Program-made: the position numbers and the translations under genes | Shown: in pieces, positions 1-5,894 of the stretch | Layout of the letters: the number at the start of each line of letters is the position of its first letter | How positions within the stretch are numbered: the stretch's first letter is position 1 | Notes under the pieces: generated by a model | Told to the model about the DNA's origin: nothing | The model's database searches: none | Seen by the model: the letters and a program-made list of their open reading frames with translations, nothing else | Assembly (NCBI GenBank): GCA_019308525.1 | Contig: JAFDIC010000205.1 | Span: 1 to 7,988 of the forward strand | Source of the DNA: Deltaproteobacteria bacterium | GTDB taxonomy: Bacteria > Desulfobacterota > DSM-4660 > Desulfatiglandales > HGW-15 | Reading direction: 5' to 3' | Length of the DNA: 7,988 nucleotides

Positions 1-1
1 T

Positions 2-610
2 GGGGATCCCGCCGTGCAGGGCAGTTTCGAATATTCGCATCCCACCGGGTTTTACCTGGGGCTGTGGGGGTCCAATGTGGATTCGAGCGTGTCGGACGGA
101 AACCTGGAGATTGATTTCTTTGGTGGTTACAGGAGAGACATGACGGACAGGTTGAGCCTGGACCTGGCCCTGTTTTATTACTACTATCCCAGCGGAGGGA
201 GCGAGCCTGAACCGGATTATTTCGAGGCGCACGTGGGACTGGGCTACAGGTTGCCCGGGTTTCCCTTTGAGCCGGAGGTGGGGGTAGGCTATTGGTATAC
301 GCCGGATTATTTCGGAGAGGACGGCACTGGACACTATTTCAACGGAAACATCACCTTGTCCCTTGTTTACGGCTTCGCCCTTGACGGGGAACTGGGGTAT
401 CAAACCGTCGAAGGTGATAAAACCACGGGAGGGGGGAGGGGAGAAGGTGGCTCCGACGGGTTTGACTTCTGGAACTGGCGGATCGGTCTTTCAAAAGACG
501 TGATGGGCTTCGGCCTTGACCTGAGTTACCATGATACCAGTGAAGCGGATTTCCTGGGGCCGGACATTGCTGACGACAGGGTGGTCTTCACCATTTCCAG
601 GTCTTTCTGA
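2..610 (+). CDS. TorF-family putative porin / outer-membrane beta-barrel protein (3' part)
   Basis: The 5' end is cut by the window edge. The frame is open from base 2 and a GTG at 14 is probably internal, since the residues before it (GDPAV) read on into the barrel. The visible 202 residues alternate hydrophobic and polar positions with many Tyr, Phe, Trp and Gly, as in transmembrane beta strands. They begin with a stretch of the kind QGSFEYSHPTGFYLGLWGSN, which resembles the TorF / 'gcw_chp' putative porin family. The protein ends in ...FTISRSF, a C-terminal Phe being the usual BAM recognition signature of outer-membrane barrels. One periplasmic turn or surface loop is very Gly-rich (GGGRGEGGSDG, from about base 427). 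The substrate is unknown and the family is poorly characterised. The family call rests on recalled sequence resemblance; the barrel nature is well supported. Confidence 0.8.
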   Translation, partial: GDPAVQGSFEYSHPTGFYLGLWGSNVDSSVSDGNLEIDFFGGYRRDMTDRLSLDLALFYYYYPSGGSEPEPDYFEAHVGLGYRLPGFPFEPEVGVGYWYTPDYFGEDGTGHYFNGNITLSLVYGFALDGELGYQTVEGDKTTGGGRGEGGSDGFDFWNWRIGLSKDVMGFGLDLSYHDTSEADFLGPDIADDRVVFTISRSF

Positions 611-620
611 TCAAATTGCC

Positions 621-1400
621 ATGAGAGGAAAGCTCAGGGGTGTCATATTTGATATTAACGGTGTCCTCGAATTCCAGGGGAGACCTTATCGGGGCGCACC
701 TGAACTGCTGGAGCTGCTCCGGAGGCAAGGTATCACTGTCTCAATTCTGACAAATACCACCCTGAAGAGCAGAAAGGAATGTGCTTACAAGCTCAACAAT
801 ATGGGATTGAGGGTGAAGGAAGAAGAAGTGATAACCGCTTCTTATGCCACGGCGAGATATCTGGAGGAGTTGAAGCCCAGGTCCTGTTGGATTATGTTGC
901 AAGGTTCGGGTCTGGAAGAGTTCAAGGACTTTCATAATGATAAAGACGACCCGGAGTACCTCGTGGTGGGAGATTACAGGGAAGGCTTCAATTTCCACAA
1001 TCTCAACCATGCCCTCGGACTGTTACTCCAAGGCTCCAAGCTGATCGTGATGATACCTGAAAAGGTGGACCACAGTACCGGGTGCGTTGAGCTGACCGTG
1101 GGCGCCTATGGAAAGATGCTGGAGGATGCATCAGGCGTCAAGGCTACCTATATCGGAAAACCCAGTCCCTATATCTACGAAATGGCCTTGAATAAGATGG
1201 GGCTTAAGAGAGAGGAGGTTCTGATGGTGGGAGACCGGGTGGAGACAGACATTCTCGGGGCAAGGAACGCGGGCATAAAGTCTGTACTGGTCAAGACAGG
1301 AGAATACCGGCCAGGTCATCTCAGAAGAGGGATTCAACCCGACTTCATCATTGATTCTATTCAGGAGCTCCGGAACCTGATTTGGGGGAGAGGTGAATAG
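621..1400 (+). CDS. HAD-IIA family hydrolase (NagD / LHPP / HDHD2-like phosphatase)
   Basis: This is a 259-residue cytoplasmic phosphatase of the haloacid dehalogenase superfamily, and its length is normal for subfamily IIA. Motif I is FDINGVL with nucleophile D11. Motif II is LTNTT (T44-N45), motif III is GKPS (K180), and motif IV is GDRVETD (D205, D210). The C2-type cap lies between motifs II and III. The second motif-I acid, normally Asp and acting as general acid/base, is Asn (N13). LHPP and HDHD2 relatives carry Ser there. The ATG at 621 is chosen because FDINGVL must lie near the N-terminus. An in-frame ATG at 531 would add 30 residues overlapping the barrel gene and unlike the family. 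No good ribosome site precedes 621, so translation may be coupled to the upstream gene, which stops 10 bp earlier. The 3' end overlaps the opposite-strand kinase gene by 44 bp. The substrate cannot be predicted. Confidence 0.88.
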   Translation: MRGKLRGVIFDINGVLEFQGRPYRGAPELLELLRRQGITVSILTNTTLKSRKECAYKLNNMGLRVKEEEVITASYATARYLEELKPRSCWIMLQGSGLEEFKDFHNDKDDPEYLVVGDYREGFNFHNLNHALGLLLQGSKLIVMIPEKVDHSTGCVELTVGAYGKMLEDASGVKATYIGKPSPYIYEMALNKMGLKREEVLMVGDRVETDILGARNAGIKSVLVKTGEYRPGHLRRGIQPDFIIDSIQELRNLIWGRGE

Positions 1401-2166
1401 TGGTTCCAGGTATGTCTTCCTGCTCCAATATCCTGGCCAGAGTGTCAGGACCTTGCCATTGGACTATATGCACCTGCGGTACACCACCTCTCAGGGCATC
1501 GAGCGCTGATTCAACCTTTGCTATCATGCCCCTCGTAATGATCCCCCTTCCGATCATCTCAGCGGCCTCGACTGCCAAGAGATGGTGACGGGGCTTATCT
1601 CCAGCGAGGATTCCTGGGACATCGGTGACGAAGACCAGGTCGCTGCACATCGCGGCTTTTGCGAGTGCGGCAGCCGCGCTGTCTGCGTTGACGTTGTAAG
1701 TCTCCCCCTTGTCGTTAGCGGAAATGGGTGAGATGACGGGGACTTCCCCGTCACTCAATGCGTCCAGTACGACATCGGGATTGACCTTCTTTATCCTTCC
1801 CACGTACCCCAGTTGCAGGCCTTTTTTCGTCAAGGGCTCGACCACAAAGAGGGCCTTTGTCTTCCCTGACATGCGTCGGCATTTGATGCCGTTTTCCTCC
1901 AGCCACTTGGAAATTCGCCTGTTGATATTGCCTGAAAGGACCTCCTCCACGATCTTGATGTCCTCGGCTCCCGTTACCCGCATGCCGTCTATGAATGTGG
2001 TCTTTTGACCGGCATCTTTGAGGGCCCGGGAAATCTCTTCTCCCCCCCCGTGAACTATGATAACCTGAAGGTCCCTATTGGCCCTTACAGTCCTTGCGAG
2101 TTCCTTGAAACCTTTCTCCCCTTCAAAGGCCCTGCCGCCTATTTTTATCAATATCCTGGCTTTCAT
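1357..2166 (-). CDS. argB: N-acetylglutamate kinase-like amino acid kinase
   Basis: This 269-residue amino-acid-kinase-fold protein would phosphorylate the gamma-carboxylate of N-acetylglutamate with ATP, the second step of arginine synthesis. Key family residues are present at the positions used in E. coli NAGK: K8 (IKIGG), the HGGG loop 39-42, R63 (MRVT), N158 and D162 (YNVNAD), and K217 (GMIAKVE). The protein begins directly with the first strand and lacks the N-terminal helix typical of arginine-inhibited hexameric NAGKs, which suggests an arginine-insensitive dimer. ATG at 2166 is preferred over an upstream TTG at 2196 because a GAGGA site lies 8 nt upstream and family proteins start at this point. 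It follows the Lrp gene by 11 bp and is certainly co-transcribed with it. No other arginine-synthesis gene is in the window, so an [LysW]-aminoadipate/glutamate kinase or another specialised acyl-phosphate kinase remains possible. Confidence 0.87.
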   Translation of the reverse strand: MKARILIKIGGRAFEGEKGFKELARTVRANRDLQVIIVHGGGEEISRALKDAGQKTTFIDGMRVTGAEDIKIVEEVLSGNINRRISKWLEENGIKCRRMSGKTKALFVVEPLTKKGLQLGYVGRIKKVNPDVVLDALSDGEVPVISPISANDKGETYNVNADSAAAALAKAAMCSDLVFVTDVPGILAGDKPRHHLLAVEAAEMIGRGIITRGMIAKVESALDALRGGVPQVHIVQWQGPDTLARILEQEDIPGTTIHLSPKSGSGAPE

Positions 2167-2173
2167 CGAGCAG

Positions 2174-2180
2174 ATCCTCA
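2174..2180 (-). promoter_or_regulatory. Ribosome site overlapping the Lrp stop codon
   Basis: Read on the minus strand this is TGAGGAT. The TGA is the stop codon of the Lrp-type gene and GAGGA is the Shine-Dalgarno sequence 8 nt before the kinase ATG at 2166. The overlap decides the kinase start and implies translational coupling of regulator and kinase. Confidence 0.7.
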
Positions 2181-2660
2181 GTACCCTGTCCCCCAATCGA
2201 ATTGTCTCTTAACGAATTTCAAGATCAGGGAAGTATCGGTGCGAATAACTCCATCTATCTTGTTTATTTTTTCGAAGATCAATTCGTTTAGCTCTTCATT
2301 GGACCTGGCTATGAATTCGGTGTAAATGTCCGTACCTCCCGTAGTGTGAACGATAAACCATAGGGAGTTGATCTTCTGGAGCCTCTTGGTTACGGATTCC
2401 ACCTTTTTTGGTTCAACGTTGATGCGAATACTCCCCGTGATCTTGAAGCCGATCTTAAGGGGGTTGCTGACCGCCACGATCTGAATGTATCCTTCCTTTA
2501 TGAGACGGCTCAAGCGCGCCCTTATGGTCGCCTCGGAGACTCCAAGTTTCTTGGCAATCTCAGTGTTGGAGAGCCTTCCGTTCTTTTGGAGCAACCTAAT
2601 AATGTTGCAATCTACCTTATCGAGGTGCCTTGTACGTCGATTCCGTTTTTTTTCGGTCAC
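2178..2660 (-). CDS. Lrp/AsnC-family transcriptional regulator
   Basis: This is a 160-residue DNA-binding regulator, the usual size for the family. A basic N-terminal tail (residues 1-12, rich in Lys and Arg) precedes a winged helix-turn-helix. That domain contains LDKVDCNIIRLLQKNGRLS, then NTEIAKKLGVSEATIRARLSRL at about 32-53, with the hallmark I(x)RLSRL recognition region. A hinge strand leads into the RAM domain (about 75-150, including HTTGGTDIYTEFI), which binds an amino-acid effector and drives octamer assembly. The GTG start at 2660 is supported by AGGAGGT four bases upstream. The gene is the first of a two-gene unit with the N-acetylglutamate-kinase-like gene and is divergent from the ureohydrolase. 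From context it probably senses arginine, ornithine or a related amino acid and controls the guanidino genes and itself. The effector is inference. Confidence 0.92.
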   Translation of the reverse strand: MTEKKRNRRTRHLDKVDCNIIRLLQKNGRLSNTEIAKKLGVSEATIRARLSRLIKEGYIQIVAVSNPLKIGFKITGSIRINVEPKKVESVTKRLQKINSLWFIVHTTGGTDIYTEFIARSNEELNELIFEKINKIDGVIRTDTSLILKFVKRQFDWGTGY

Positions 2661-2782
2661 GGGACCTCCTGAAATCCAAGGGACAGGGGATAGCTCAAAA
2701 AACTAACTTGAACTCTGATCTCAAACCATGGCTTACAGAGAGAATAGTCTTTCAAAATCTTTTGTGCCGGAAAAGCCAAACA

Positions 2783-2821
2783 GGAAAACATGAAAACAAT
2801 TCGATAAATCCGGTGTTTTCC
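2783..2821. repeat. GAAAACA repeat cluster with 8-bp inverted arms
   Basis: GGAAAACA at 2783-2790 is the perfect inverse of TGTTTTCC at 2814-2821, with a 23-bp spacer. A further direct copy of GAAAACA lies at 2792-2798, eight bases after the first. The cluster ends 11 bp before a TTGACA hexamer, the position expected for an operator. The binding protein is unknown; the neighbouring Lrp-type regulator is the obvious candidate. Confidence 0.45.
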
Positions 2822-2832
2822 AAAAGTTTCTC

Positions 2833-2859
2833 TTGACAATCCCATTTTGTGCAGATATT
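2833..2859 (+). promoter_or_regulatory. Sigma70-type promoter candidate for the ureohydrolase
   Basis: There is a perfect TTGACA at 2833-2838. GATATT follows after 15 bp (2854-2859), or TATTGA after 17 bp. The -35 is ideal but the -10 is weak, so an activator may be needed. Transcription from here would give a leader of about 230 nt before the ATG at 3097. The same arrangement is found at 4140-4166. Confidence 0.4.
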
Positions 2860-3096
2860 GAATTCGGAATCAACAAAAATTTCTCATGAATTTTGCTTTT
2901 TTCGAAGTTTTCAATTCTGACATTTGCAATTATCTATCGTTTGGCCTGTCCACCCATCTTTCTTTTGAGAGCATTGAAGTGTGTTTATCGATGCACCCTT
3001 GTCGATTTTGACATGGTACTTTTCCCAAGGCCAATTCAAGGCTGGTGAAGGTATAGCGTTAGCCAGAGAGATATTTTTTCAAGAAGGCCTTCAAAA

Positions 3097-4035
3097 ATGA
3101 AACAAGAAAGGAATGAGAGTACCTCTCAGTTGCCCGCATATCTGGGTATTCCCACATTTATGCGCTGCCCTGAAAGCCGCACATTGCCGGGAGTGGATGT
3201 GGCCGTCATGGGGGTGCCATTTGACAGCGGTGCGACCAGCTATCGGAGCGGGGCCAGGCTGGGGCCTCGTAAGATCAGGGAGGCATCCATGTTACTCTGG
3301 GGCTTTAATGCGTACTTTGGGCTGGCTCCCCTTGATCTGCTCAACGTGGTGGACTACGGGGACATCATGGTGGAGCCGGGCAGTCTTGAGGATACTGAAA
3401 GGCTGATACATTCAGAGGCAAGGGGAGTCCTCTCAACCGGCGCTAAATTGATATCCCTCGGAGGAGATCATTCCATCACCCTGCCCCTTTTGAGGGCTCA
3501 CCGGGAGATTCTTGGTCCTGTTGCTGTTGTGCATCTGGATGCCCACGTGGATGCCGAGAGGGACCGGGTGGATCATGGAACGGTGTTTCGCCATGCCGCG
3601 CAGGAAGGGCTGATAAATACAGAAGCCTGGGTCCAGGTGGGCGTCAGGGGCCCTATTTCCTATCCTGAAGAAGTTGAAGACGCCCGAGACCTGGGAGCAA
3701 GGGTCCTGGGGATGGATGAAATTGAAGATAAGGGGATTCCCCAAGCTATTGGTCTTATTCACGAAACAATAGGATCTCACCCGGCATACGTATCTCTTGA
3801 TGTTGACGTTGTCGATCCGGCCTATGCCCCTGGTACCGGAACCCCGGAAGTAGGAGGCATGACCAGCCGCGAGATTTTGAAGATCGTTCGCGGCCTGAGA
3901 GGATTGACCCTGATGGGATTCGATCTGGTTGAGGTTTCTCCCCCTTATGATCATGCTGACATAACTTCTATCCTGGCTGCAAACCTGGTGTTCGAGTTCC
4001 TTTCCTTGCTGGCCCTTGAGTCCAAAAAGGGATAG
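3097..4035 (+). CDS. Agmatinase/arginase-family ureohydrolase
   Basis: This 312-residue manganese or nickel metalloenzyme should hydrolyse a guanidino compound to urea and an amine. All metal-ligand motifs are present: GGDHS (H125), HLDAHVDAE (D148, H150, D152) and SLDVDVVDP (D235, D237). The substrate-loop signature HGTVFRHA (H160) and APGTGTPEVGG are as in agmatinases. Length and the MGVPFDSG N-terminal strand also fit the agmatinase branch rather than classical arginase. Arginine, agmatine, guanidinoacetate, guanidinobutyrate and free guanidine hydrolases all occur in this superfamily, so the exact substrate is open. The ATG at 3097 is preceded by AGAAGG nine bases upstream. It lies divergent from the Lrp-type gene and upstream of the amidinotransferase, whose guanidino product could be its substrate (inference). 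No signal peptide is visible, so the enzyme should be cytoplasmic. Confidence 0.9.
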   Translation: MKQERNESTSQLPAYLGIPTFMRCPESRTLPGVDVAVMGVPFDSGATSYRSGARLGPRKIREASMLLWGFNAYFGLAPLDLLNVVDYGDIMVEPGSLEDTERLIHSEARGVLSTGAKLISLGGDHSITLPLLRAHREILGPVAVVHLDAHVDAERDRVDHGTVFRHAAQEGLINTEAWVQVGVRGPISYPEEVEDARDLGARVLGMDEIEDKGIPQAIGLIHETIGSHPAYVSLDVDVVDPAYAPGTGTPEVGGMTSREILKIVRGLRGLTLMGFDLVEVSPPYDHADITSILAANLVFEFLSLLALESKKG

Positions 4036-4068
4036 GAACTAAATTATTAGCTATCTCAAGGAGGTTCA

Positions 4069-4143
4069 ATGGAACGTGATCTGGCATCAGAGGTGCCCTT
4101 GGCCTTTGAAATAATAGGGAAATTAGTGAAAATTTTCCCTTGA
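4069..4143 (+). CDS. Putative 24-residue small protein or leader peptide
   Basis: An ATG at 4069 follows AAGGAGG (4058-4064) by four bases, one of the best ribosome sites in the window. The frame runs 24 codons to a TGA. The peptide starts MERDLASEV and ends GKLVKIFP, with an acidic first half and a hydrophobic/basic second half. No family is recognised. It begins 33 bp after the ureohydrolase stop, so it would be read from the same mRNA. Its last third lies in a dyad, and its stop codon lies inside the TTGACA of the next promoter candidate. It may be a real small protein, the surviving start of a deleted gene, or a leader; the sequence alone cannot decide. Confidence 0.35.
   Translation: MERDLASEVPLAFEIIGKLVKIFP
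4116..4140. repeat. Dyad AGGGAAA/TTTCCCT abutting the -35 element
   Basis: AGGGAAA (4116-4122) is the perfect inverse of TTTCCCT (4134-4140) across an 11-bp AT-rich spacer. Two further pairs match inside the spacer, so 9 of 12 positions are symmetric. The right arm's last base is the first T of TTGACA. Its length, AT-rich centre and position suit an operator for an Lrp/AsnC-type protein. It could also form a weak RNA hairpin ending the upstream mRNA, but no U-tract follows. Confidence 0.4.
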
Positions 4144-4166
4144 CACCCTGTTCTGGGTCTGATATT
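4140..4166 (+). promoter_or_regulatory. Sigma70-type promoter candidate for the amidinotransferase operon
   Basis: A perfect TTGACA at 4140-4145 is followed by GATATT (4161-4166, 15-bp spacer), or by TATTTA with a 17-bp spacer. Layout and hexamers match the candidate at 2833-2859. It would give a leader of about 300 nt before the ATG at 4476. Confidence 0.42.
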
Positions 4167-4410
4167 TATCACGATAATCGCAGAAATGAGTCTCCTTTTT
4201 TGTGGTAATCGTGCCATCTTACGTCATGTGAGAAACTAATCGAATCAAAAACAATTTCCCGATAGACTCGGGGCCCCGTTCGTAAACATCGTTCTGCACA
4301 AGAGGCAAGGGGGGTGATATATGAGGTAGTGAGAAAAGATGTGGAGTCTTTAATCCTTCAACAAGAGTCTTCGGATTTGCGATGGACAGGTTCAACTACA
4401 GGTATTCTTT

Positions 4411-4430
4411 GCTTTGTCAATCTGCAAAGC
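4411..4430 (+). repeat. Small hairpin in the amidinotransferase leader
   Basis: GCTTTG (4411-4416) and CAAAGC (4425-4430) form a perfect 6-bp stem with an 8-nt loop. A shifted pairing of CTTTGC (4407-4412) with GCAAAG (4424-4429) is equally possible. It lies about 45 bp before the start codon and is either an operator-like dyad or a weak leader hairpin. Confidence 0.25.
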
Positions 4431-4475
4431 GTATTGGACTGATCAATAACCTATTTCAAAAAGGAGGAATTCAAA

Positions 4476-5657
4476 ATGCCAAAAATAGTTAACTCATGGA
4501 ACGAGTGGGACCCGTTGAAGCGCGTAATCATAGGAAGACCTGAGGGGACGAATGTCCCTGCCCCTGAGCCTGCCTGGTGGTATGATTTGCCCCTGGGTGG
4601 ATACCCCTTGGGTTCCTATGGCCCCTTTCCGCAGGAGATGGTAGACGCAGCCAATGAGCAAATGGATTATTTTGTTTCCGTCCTGGAGAAAAGGGGCGTC
4701 ATCGTGGAGAGGATAGATGTCCAGGACTTCATGTTCAACAAGCCCGTATCCAATCCCTACTGGACAAACTTGAACTGCCACGGGGTCAACAATGTCCGGG
4801 ACGTTACCATGATCCACGGCAATTATATCGTCGAGGCGACCACCTGTCGGCGTTCCAGGTTCTGGGAGCGTTACAACCTGAGGCCCATCTTTGAGCGTTA
4901 TTTCAAGGAAGACCCGGAGGTGGTCCATTTTGCCGCTCCCATGCCCATGCTGACGGATGAGTCTTACGTCAAGAACTACTATTATTACTTTGAAAAGGAA
5001 TGGACGAACGAAGAGAAGCGTCAACGGCTTTACAACTGGGAGTTTCAGTTGACAGAGAAGGAACCCCTGTGGGATGCCGCCGATGGAATGAGGTTTGGCA
5101 AGGACATTTTTCACCAGGGATCCTGTGTCACCAACAAGGCCGGCATGGACTGGTTAAAGCGCATGTTCGGATCCCTTGGAATAAGGGTTCACCACGTACT
5201 GTTCGACACGCCTGATGATCCCAATAAGCCGGATAACTACCATCCATGGCACATAGACGTAAACCTGGTACCTCTCAGGCCCGGCCTGTGCATGTATAAC
5301 CCCGACTGGAGCCCGCGTACGTCCGAGCTCTGGGAATTGTTCAAGAAGAATGACTGGGAACTGATCCCTGCGGCAAGGCCCACCTATGTTCACAAGAACA
5401 AGGTCTACCTGACAGGGCTCTATGAGGGCAAGTCCTGGATATCGATGAATACCTTTTCCATCGATCCCAAGACCGTGTGTGTTGAGGCGCATGAAACGGC
5501 CTATTGTGAGCAACTGGACAAACTGGGCTTTGAGGTAATTCCCATCCCCTACGAAAAGGTGATACCCTTTGGTGGCGCCCTCCATTGCACCACACTGGAT
5601 GTCTACCGGGAAGGGGACTGCGAAGATTATTTCCCGAAGCAGATTGGAGGATATTAA
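4476..5657 (+). CDS. Arginine:glycine amidinotransferase-family enzyme
   Basis: This 393-residue protein belongs to the guanidino-modifying (GME) superfamily and matches the AGAT/StrB branch along its length. Such enzymes move the amidino group of arginine to an acceptor amine through a Cys-amidino intermediate, releasing ornithine. Aligned to human AGAT from memory, the triad is intact: D200 (WDAADGMRFGKDIF), H259 (HPWHID) and C371 (GGALHCTTLDV). D109 (VRD), R126-S127 (CRRSRFWE), D261 and S323 (WISMN) match other conserved positions. The loop before the catalytic His has about ten extra residues and carries H256 and W258 where human AGAT has N300 and M302, so the acceptor may not be glycine. 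The ATG at 4476 follows AAGGAGGA by seven bases. A strong hairpin begins 8 bp after the stop. It is the first gene of a likely unit with carbamate kinase and the P-loop protein. No signal peptide is seen. Confidence 0.9.
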   Translation: MPKIVNSWNEWDPLKRVIIGRPEGTNVPAPEPAWWYDLPLGGYPLGSYGPFPQEMVDAANEQMDYFVSVLEKRGVIVERIDVQDFMFNKPVSNPYWTNLNCHGVNNVRDVTMIHGNYIVEATTCRRSRFWERYNLRPIFERYFKEDPEVVHFAAPMPMLTDESYVKNYYYYFEKEWTNEEKRQRLYNWEFQLTEKEPLWDAADGMRFGKDIFHQGSCVTNKAGMDWLKRMFGSLGIRVHHVLFDTPDDPNKPDNYHPWHIDVNLVPLRPGLCMYNPDWSPRTSELWELFKKNDWELIPAARPTYVHKNKVYLTGLYEGKSWISMNTFSIDPKTVCVEAHETAYCEQLDKLGFEVIPIPYEKVIPFGGALHCTTLDVYREGDCEDYFPKQIGGY

Positions 5658-5665
5658 AAGGCCCG

Positions 5666-5695
5666 GGGGCAGGCGGCCTCTACGCCGTCTGCCTC
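5666..5695 (+). terminator. Strong intercistronic hairpin after the amidinotransferase gene
   Basis: Bases 5666-5677 pair with 5684-5695 in a 12-pair stem with a 6-nt loop (CTCTAC). The core GGCAGGCGGC/GCCGTCTGCC contains one G-U pair, and a second G-U lies near the base. It starts 8 nt after the stop codon. No T-run follows, so it is either an inefficient or Rho-assisted terminator, or an mRNA 3'-end stabiliser that sets the ratio of amidinotransferase to downstream products. Confidence 0.45.
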
Positions 5696-5782
5696 AATCC
5701 GGCATGGTCCGGTGGAACGCCTTGGACATTCTAAGCATCAGGATAGCGAGGGGATTACCGATCTCCAAGGGTGATCCTGTAT

Positions 5783-5830
5783 ATAGGTGGGGTGATATCC
5801 CGGGGGGAAAGGTAGGGTCAGTCCACCTAT
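5783..5830 (+). repeat. Inverted repeat in the carbamate kinase leader
   Basis: ATAGGTGG (5783-5790) is the perfect inverse of CCACCTAT (5823-5830), with a 32-nt G-rich interior. G-U pairs could extend the stem by one on each side. The structure lies about 65 bp before the kinase start codon. No known riboswitch is recognised in it. Confidence 0.3.
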
Positions 5831-5894
5831 GGACGGGATCCCATTCAATTGGTGGTTGAACGAGAAAGGCGCCCAGGCAAAGGAGAGGAAACAA

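Larger units (their letters stand above)
2661..3096. other. Divergent intergenic region between the regulator and the ureohydrolase
   Basis: This 436-bp AT-rich stretch has no convincing gene: the short open frames in it are unlike any family and lack ribosome sites. It holds three copies of GAAAACA (2784-2790, 2792-2798 and inverted at 2814-2820), a promoter candidate from 2833, and an imperfect AT-rich dyad whose outer arms are CAAAA (2874-2878) and TTTTG (2891-2895). An isolated second TTGACA at 3008 has no good -10 at normal spacing. A perfect 10-bp palindrome, GAAGGCCTTC, at 3083-3092 overlaps the ribosome site of the ureohydrolase. Size, AT bias and the divergent layout next to an Lrp-type gene fit a control region. 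Confidence 0.6.
4036..4475. other. Intergenic region between the ureohydrolase and the amidinotransferase
   Basis: This 440-bp stretch contains no large gene. In order it holds a 24-codon ORF with a strong ribosome site (4069-4143), a dyad with 7-bp arms (4116-4140), a TTGACA promoter candidate (4140-4166) and a short palindrome CGAT-A-ATCG (4172-4180). After these come a palindrome CGGGGCCCCG (4269-4278), a doubtful 42-codon GTG frame (4314-4442) and a hairpin (4411-4430). The region looks like the control region of the amidinotransferase operon, perhaps with a decayed gene in its first part. Confidence 0.55.

Noticed and set aside
531..620. N-terminal extension of the HAD gene from an ATG at 531
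   Set aside because: It would overlap the barrel gene by 80 bp, the added residues do not resemble HAD-IIA proteins, and motif I is correctly placed from the ATG at 621.
3433..3954. Minus-strand open frame of 173 codons opposite the ureohydrolase
   Set aside because: It is antisense to conserved metal-binding motifs and has no recognisable domain; a shadow frame.
4082..4097. Sigma54-like GG-N10-GC spacing (TGGCAT...GTGCC)
   Set aside because: It matches the invariant dinucleotides but misses several consensus positions, lies within the 24-codon ORF, and no sigma54 activator is present in the window.
4314..4442. A 42-codon GTG-initiated frame in the amidinotransferase leader
   Set aside because: The only ribosome-site candidate (AGAGG at 4301-4305) is modest, the product resembles nothing known, and such a short frame is likely by chance. 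Kept as possible but unsupported.
5829..5894. Longer carbamate kinase start at 5829
   Set aside because: The added 22 residues are not family-like, the ATG overlaps an inverted repeat, and the ATG at 5895 has a better ribosome site and the usual family length.
5658..5894. Guanidine riboswitch before carbamate kinase, prompted by the guanidino genes and an ACGG in the spacer
   Set aside because: The paired ACGR-loop hairpins of guanidine-II and the conserved cores of guanidine-I and -III are not seen. The ACGC loop-side bases at 5682-5685 do not fit and the single ACGG is not in a matching stem.
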